Origin: Schoenoplectus triqueter
Taxonomy: Eukaryota > Streptophyta > Magnoliopsida > Poales > Cyperaceae
DNA: 39,250 nucleotides
Assembly: GCA_964058805.1 (NCBI GenBank)
Contig: CAXKVV010001461.1
Location: 1 to 39,250 of the forward strand
Reading direction: 5' to 3'
The notes under the pieces were generated by a model. It searched no databases. It saw nothing but the letters and a program-made list of their open reading frames with translations, and was not told where the DNA came from. Numbering within the stretch: the first letter of the stretch is position 1; the number at the start of each line of letters is the position of its first letter. The position numbers and the translations under genes are program-made. Positions 33,196 to 39,250 of the stretch are shown in pieces.

Positions 33196-34259
33196 CAATG
33201 AAGAATGTATTTAGTAATGAGGGATGTTTTGATGAGAAGATGAAAACGTATTGGGAAAAAATATTGACTTCTTATCATGAATATTTAGAGGATGTCAGGC
33301 AGAATCATCTATAAGATATGATCATGATCAGATTTGACTTACCCACGAATATAGTACATACGAATTTTGTGTCGGGTGATCTCACCGACTCCCCCAGCGG
33401 ATCCATGGTATTTAGCGATATGCATAGTGAACTACTTTTTATGATCATAATATATATTTACCCATGGTATTGAGATTCTAACACTGATTTTTACGTATGA
33501 AATTCTACCCCTTGACCCTTGTACGTAGGTGAAGTACCATAGACGATTTGAAGAGATTGATTTATATAAAATTTTAATTTATAATTTATACTCTTATATA
33601 ATAATAAAATATTCATTATATGTACTTTTATTATATTATTTATATAACGTGTTTAAAATAATATATATATATCTCTATTTGTTTGTTATATCTTTTAGGA
33701 AAAAAATAAACTTAAATTATTGGATAATTATCATATTTGTTTGTTGTCTATCAAATATAATGGATAAAGTATGGATAAAATTAAAATTAATATTAATACG
33801 TAAGGTTGCATTACGAGTAGGATTACTATCAAATGGGTGTGCATATAAAAATCCCATTTTTGTTAAGTTGCCACCTTCCTAGTTAACTTCACATTGACAC
33901 CCCAATCTCTCTGGAGCTAAAACTCAATGTGATTCTATTTTCTTAGAGTCAAATTAACTTAACATGAGAGGTGAAATACAGTTAATAATATTAGGTGTCT
34001 CGATACATAGCTCGACTCAAACCTACCCGACCCATGACTCGACAAACTTCCTTCCAATCCGATCTCGTCCAACCTAAATCCGACACTATCCGCTCAATTG
34101 ACTCCTTTAAGTTGTAAATTTTCTGTCAATCCAACAAAATTTTGAGACCCATTCATATTCACAGTACCAATCCCGACCTAGTCTAAATTTGATTGAAGTC
34201 AAACCGACCCAATCTTAACCAACTAATTCGTGGATTAATTGTGTTTTAAATTTGAAAAA
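33196..34259. other. Intergenic AT-rich DNA
   Basis: No gene is supported. A stretch at 34005-34230 with GACTCGAC, CCCGACC and CCGACCC words resembles subterminal sequence of another hAT family, but no ends are visible. Confidence 0.35.
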
Positions 34260-34497
34260 AAAATTGAGTTTCACTTGATAATTCATCAAAGGTCATCAAA
34301 ATTATATGATAATTTTAACGGTTTAAATTTAATAATTTTTGATGAAATATTAAATGATACTCATACTGTATTAAGCTAAAACATAATCAATCTTTTAATT
34401 TTTAAGAATATATTGATATTTGTATTTTAATATTTTCTATAAAATTTATATAAATTGTTTGTCAAGATTGTTAAAATAAATTGTTGCGAAAGGATAC
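34260..34497. mobile_element. Degenerate copy or half of the 14.6-kb fold-back MITE
   Basis: TTTGTCAAGATTGTTAAAAT and AAATTGTTGCGAAAGGATA near 34459-34497 align with the right terminus of the MITE at 14583-14954 (ATTGTCAAGGTTGTCAAAAT, then CCCATTGTCAACCGATCC). Upstream, CATCAAAGGTCATCAAAAT weakly resembles the inner arm. The left terminus is not recognisable. Confidence 0.4.
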
Positions 34498-36023
34498 CAC
34501 CATTATGCAATAGAACCGTAGTAACAAAATTCATGAATTATTAACAAATAACTTCATGAATAATTTTGTTTTTTTTATCCATAATCGAGTGTTTCATGAA
34601 TTAAACATCTATTCAATATATAATGTGTTTGATTTTTCAAAAAAAAATCTATTTGTGAATTATTAGCGGATAAAATATATTATAAATTTTTTAAATGATA
34701 TTATATATATTATATAAAATAAATTATTTTTGAAATATACTCATATTATATTCTAATCATAAATTTTTTGACCTCGCATAACATTTTCCAAACCGTGAAT
34801 TTATTATTGTCATTGTCATACTTTGAATGGAACAGTTGCGCATTACAAACACATGCGATTTTGTGCCACAGAGAATCAATAAGGAAAGATGAGAGAGCGC
34901 TGGTACTGGTATGGTATGTATGTGATATGATGGTATCGCAGTAGCACAGCTGGCAGGGCTAGCATGATAACATGATAACATCCAAATCCAATGCAGTGAT
35001 AATGAGGCCTAGCCGCCTAGGAAGTAGGAAATGAAGGAATGAATGTACGCCTGTGAAGAACCAACCGTAGATTCTGTGCCTTGTCCTTTACCCACAAAAC
35101 AATAAAATGAAATAATAACCAGAATCTACAATGTCATGTTGCTGAAAAAAGAATAAGAAGCTTGTTCGCCTGGACAAGGCCTTTCTTATTTGCTGATCTG
35201 GAGATAAATCAAAATCAACAAGATTATATATATTGCTTTTTTTTAGATGTGACAGAAATTAATTAACAGTAGGGTACTACGGTTCTAGAAGCAAATAACA
35301 AACTAAAAGTAGTGGGTACGTAATCTTATTAAATGCAACATAATGCACTTAATAGTAATTAGAAGGGTGTACAACAAATTTGTCAATTCATCCGATCCGA
35401 TTTGTTTTTTGTCGGGTTGAGAAATTATCAGATTAGATATGAATTGTGATTTTAACTAATCCAAACCCAATCATATATTTAAATATTGTATATGCAATTT
35501 ATTAGTAATCAATAAAATAATCATTTAAGAGTTGAAATTCTACATTATATTTTAGTTATTATCATGTAATTTTTGTTAAATTTTTATTTTTTAATGTCAT
35601 ATATCACTTCCAACTCAGATATATTGGATTAAAAAAAATTAGCTAACCCACCCGTAATCTAACCCAACCCATATTATTTATACATACGGGTTTTTGTAGG
35701 TTTTTACAGGTTATATGGGTTAAATGGGTTGGCATTTTATTCAAAATATATTATATAATTTTTATTAATATTAGATAATATATATTTTATTACTGATTCA
35801 AATATAAAAAACTATAAAAGTTAAAAAAAAATAATAATAATTTTATATTAATTATGAATAATGAATTAAAAAATTAAATGTTTGTCATACTTTATAAGAA
35901 TAATTAATATTATAAAATTTAAATTTTTATAAAAAATAATTAACCCGTCCTTTGTAATAATTAATCAGTTTGACTGGGTCAAATTTGTCAACCAACTCAC
36001 GCATTGGTCTGGGAACTATATTA
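34498..36023. other. Intergenic AT-rich DNA
   Basis: No gene is recognised. Blocks near 35380-35470, 35640-35740 and 35940-36005 contain GGGTTAAATGGGTTGG and TAACCCAACCC-like words typical of decayed hAT subterminal regions. The left boundary may be TAGAAGGGTGTACA at about 35359; a right boundary was not found. Confidence 0.35.
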
Positions 36024-36031
36024 GGTAGAAT

Positions 36032-36206
36032 CAGGACGGATCTACATACGTCTAGGGGCAGCTACTCCCATGAAATTTTATTGTAAGTATATTTTTATAA
36101 TTATGTATATTTAAAAAAACATATATATATTTGTTTTGTCCTCTGAAAAAATAATATATTTTTTTTACCTTCCCTACCCTTTAACTCAAAGTCTGAATCC
36201 TTCCTG
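36032..36206. mobile_element. Degenerate hAT-type MITE, 175 bp
   Basis: Left CAGGACGGATCTACATA; reversed right CAGGAAGGATTCAGAC. This matches the common plant hAT terminus of CAGGGxCGGAxC type. The flanking 8-mers GGTAGAAT and AGTGGAAT agree at 6 of 8 positions. The interior has T/A-rich arms and no coding sequence. Confidence 0.5.
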
Positions 36207-36422
36207 AGTGGAATGGGCCAGATGGAAAAAGACTCGGAAGAGTTAACCATTCCTCTTTTGTGTCTAAGAGAAGATATAGTAGGTAATGCATTTGATCTTG
36301 TCTGATTTTGTGCTTTTAATATTAATTTTGAATTTTTTTGTGATCTCAGTTCACAGAATTCACTGTTTTATTTCAGTTTAATATATACTTTAGTATGGAT
36401 TTCGGACTAGTAATAATTATTT

Positions 36423-36498
36423 GGATGTAGTAGATATGTAGGTTACTTTAGTAGATATGTAGGTTACGTGGGATGTAGTAGATATGTAGGTTACGTGG
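36423..36498. repeat. Short tandem repeat with TAGTAGATATGTAGGTTAC unit
   Basis: Three copies of the 19-base core, joined by variable TTT or GTGGGATG linkers. Confidence 0.9.
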
Positions 36499-39250
36499 AA
36501 TCAGCTATTTGGTATTAATTAGGATCTTTATTAATTGAAAAATTGTACCTTTATCATTTGAGTTTTTCTAGTTTGTACACAAATATTTGAATGTGCATTC
36601 TACGACTGGAATTGAATCATCAAAGATTTAGATAGTTTCCTTTATTAGTTCTGGAAAGAATATTACAGTCAATTTGTATTAGTAAATAAATGGATAGAAG
36701 TAAAAGGCCTCCAGTCATATTTAGGTTCCCCCTTATTCTTCTTCATCTTCCACTCTCTCATTCCCTTCTTTCTCTCCGTCTAAGTAATATCTATGCATTT
36801 GTTTTTGACTCAGTGAAATTCTGCTGCGCAGATCTCCTCTCACCGCCAGCATATGAGCTCATGCATTTTCGCATCTTTTTTTATTTGGTTAAGCAGATAT
36901 ACGCAAAGACAATTAAAAAAAATATATGTAAAAATATGCACCAAGTAAAATTTGGTGAGGACAAGTAATGTTTTATGTGTTATAGCTTAGTCAGATGAGT
37001 ATATTATCATAGGTGAAATGAAACAAACTAAGTCTAATGTTCAAATCCGGATTACCCAATGCATCAGAGATAAAAAGACTTGAAGTTTGAACAGCTCACC
37101 CATGAGAGAATTAAGGAAAGAGGGAGAGTCGAAGAGAGAAAGAGACATGATTATTGAAATTCTGCTTCTTCTTCTTTTTTTCTTTTTTCATTAACCATGT
37201 TCTTAATTTGATCAAATGATTTGATTTTTTTGTCCTTTGTAAATTAATGGTTATAATTTAAGATGCAGTCTAAATTTGGAATGCACCGTAAAACTTAGAT
37301 GTACGCTTGAAATACTCCTATAATTTTCAATGAAATCGATGAGTGCTTCGATATTCACTTTCATCAGAAAATGAATGAAGTTTGATTTATAGGGAGGGAA
37401 GAAATTTCACTGAAATGGAACTGCTTTTCTAGTTTCATTCAACGCCGACTTTATCCTGAGTTTTATATTGAATGTGAGAAACTTGTCAATGAATTAAAAT
37501 CAGAATATACAATTCTTTTAGTGACATAGAAGGGGTGTATTGGTATATTTTGTCTTGTCTTCTATTTATAAAGATTCATAAAGGAAAGAATGTCGTGTTT
37601 TGTTGTAAAATTAGAATATATATTTTGCTTAATGTGTTCATATTTTTGATTAGTTAACCTACGAATTGCTCCGTTTTTTAAAAGGAAAAAGAAAAACAAT
37701 ATGATATCTGATTTCAATTTAATCAGTATTAATGATGGCATGCGTTACACGTACGATCAGAAATTTGTGTTAGTTAATGTAGATGAACATTAATTGTTTA
37801 GTGACTGAGGGAGCACCACGAACAGAAGCATGCTTCATGGTCAGAACGTTTCTTTTTTTTTTTCTTTTTTTTTGTGCTACTCTTGTGCGAGTCAAACGAC
37901 CGAAAAAAGTAATAACTTCCTTTTGAAGGAATTTATGCCAATTTGGTAAGTTTAAATTTAGTGTTTTACAAAAATCCGGATGGGTCAAATCTAACCTCTC
38001 AAATCAGTGTTCTCAGCTTAATCTGCTCCGATCTGAGATAAAATTCGTACTAATTCGTGCCCCGGGTAAACCATAGTGTTGATACGGCATCTATGGTTAA
38101 GGCAACAAGATCAATCAATGATAGCTAGAGGAAGATTTATTTCATTATTCTATTTCCTTTGTAAGATATTCAAATGTAGTAGAAAATATGTATACCAATA
38201 AGGAAATTAGAGAGGCAGAAATGAGAGCTGGCTGCTGGTGCGCTATATACAGTGCTGTTTTTTCTGTTTTTGAAATCATTGATTAATGAAATAAAACAAG
38301 GGAGGGAAGGGAGATTCATGGGATTGTTGTGTTCGTGTGTTCATCTCTTGATAACCTGTCACATAGTTCTACACGAGTTGCGAATAATTTTAATACACTA
38401 GTTCGAACTTTGACATGTTGAGTTTTTTTTTCAACTAAAGCAATAATGCGCAATGAACGAAATAAACCAAATAGCAAATTGTCTCAAAGACCATACTGTA
38501 CTTTGTGCAATCATTTACTGCGTACAACATCATGGAAATGATCTAATAAAGCAATTAATTGTTTTATTTTTTATTCATGTAATAGATTGCTTTGTTTTAC
38601 CTTCGACGCCACAAATATAATCCTAGTCTCATATTGAGTCGGTTCATTACACCAGGCTCACGTACTCCCTTCCCCATCGCAGCAATAAAATAAATGAAAT
38701 GCTGAAGAAGGCACAAATGCACAATCAAACGTAACTTCTTCACTTAGTGGCGCTCCAGTCCAAGTGAGAATGTGGGACCTTACTGTCGTTTGTACTTCTG
38801 CAGTCTTTGAGGAATGGAATTATCCAGTACTACAAGGTCTTGTTTCATTGAATGAAAGGTCTTAATTGGGGGTGGGGAATAAAGATAAAATGGAGAGGAA
38901 AGGGGTGGAGAGGCCGTTGCGAGTTGCGACAGAGTGGGGAAGATGAAGATGCGTGCAGTTCGCTTTCATGCCACAAGTCTGTAGAAGTAGAACCCATCAC
39001 AATTCACAATGCACTAGCCTCCAGTCCAGTACGGAACTTATAATCATCATTTCACTCTCTCTCTCTCTCTCTCTCATTTATTGAAAGGTTGAGGTGTGAA
39101 CTCAGCTCTCTCTCTCTCTCTCTCTGTGAAGCTTTGGGGTTTTGTATGGATGGAGATCTCAGGTGTACATCACCAGGTAAAAGCAAATGCATATGTATAC
39201 GGTAGAAAATACGCAAACAACAGGCCCAAAATTGCATTCTTTGATCTTTT
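36499..39250. other. Intergenic DNA up to the right edge
   Basis: No coding region with a recognisable domain is seen. Near the edge are two CT microsatellites and a candidate first exon that was not accepted (see rejected items). Confidence 0.35.
39053..39125. repeat. Two (CT)n microsatellites
   Basis: CT runs at about 39054-39075 and 39104-39125, separated by about 28 bases. CT-rich tracts are frequent in plant 5' leaders on the plus strand, so they might mark the start of a gene beyond the edge. Confidence 0.85.

Noticed and set aside
33529..33882. 117-codon plus-strand ORF rich in Ile, Tyr and Leu
   Set aside because: Composition is that of AT-rich non-coding DNA; no domain or start context supports it.
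36213..36282. Possible first coding exon (MGQMEKDSEELTIPLLCLRE) followed by a GTAATG donor
   Set aside because: The Met start and donor are plausible and the dileucine-type N-terminus resembles some transporter starts, but no downstream exon could be found in the next 3 kb.
39146..39176. Possible first exon of a plus-strand gene at the right edge (MDGDLRCTSP followed by GTAAAA) behind CT-rich leader-like DNA
   Set aside because: Only about ten codons are visible and the window ends; the pattern could be chance.
1..39250. tRNA, rRNA, CRISPR arrays or prokaryotic-type operators
   Set aside because: Looked for by eye; no B-box-like GGTTCGAATCC with a matching cloverleaf, no rRNA words, and repeats present are tandem or transposon-related, not CRISPR-like.

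Overview
This window is AT-rich nuclear DNA from a flowering plant, most likely a eudicot. The evidence is plant-type GT-AG introns, an LRR receptor kinase with a malectin-like ectodomain, plant CACTA, hAT, Helitron and copia sequences, and fold-back MITEs. I cannot name the species.

Layout. Positions 102-3189 (minus strand) hold the 5' part of one host gene, a receptor-like kinase. Nine exons carry the signal peptide, malectin-like domain, LRRs and transmembrane segment; the kinase domain lies beyond the left edge. From 4696 to 13615 sits a complete 8.9-kb CACTA (En/Spm-type) transposon bounded by CACTACCAGA / TCTGGTAGTG ends and an ATT target duplication. It is inserted beside or into an older CACTA fragment (4526-4692). 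It carries two genes, both on the minus strand: a TNP2-like transposase (12457-10115) with a 5'-leader intron, and an 11-exon gene (8511-5452) with a Transposase_24-like N-terminal half and a C48/Ulp1-like protease domain. Each has one in-frame stop in an otherwise open model. Three blocks of the palindrome AACCGGTT lie at the two ends and, unusually, in the middle. A 111-bp tandem repeat and a MITE nested in the transposase leader intron complete the element.

Right of it lie a strong fold-back MITE (about 14583-14954) in an ATT-rich tract, a 3.75-kb hAT element with perfect 8-bp target duplications and a decayed but nearly full-length transposase (15559-19306), a 470-bp non-autonomous Helitron (19955-20424), a decayed copia Gag remnant (about 21840-22150) and a GC-richer hairpin-bearing island (about 22380-23210). 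Positions 26121-28136 look like a third, non-autonomous hAT-like element. Positions 28843-29200 are a MITE. Positions 31514-33187 are a 1.67-kb deletion derivative of the 15.6-kb hAT family, again with perfect target duplications. A small degenerate hAT-type MITE lies at 36032-36206. The remaining DNA is intergenic, with microsatellites and short tandem repeats.

What ties it together: after the one host gene, the window is a nested transposon landscape. Several coding remnants are broken by substitutions readable as C-to-T/G-to-A transitions (Trp or Gln codons turned into stops). This fits decay of cytosine-methylated transposons. The most unusual structures are the hairpin arrays of the CACTA element, where one spacer occurs in both orientations in the same slot of a 126-bp higher-order repeat.
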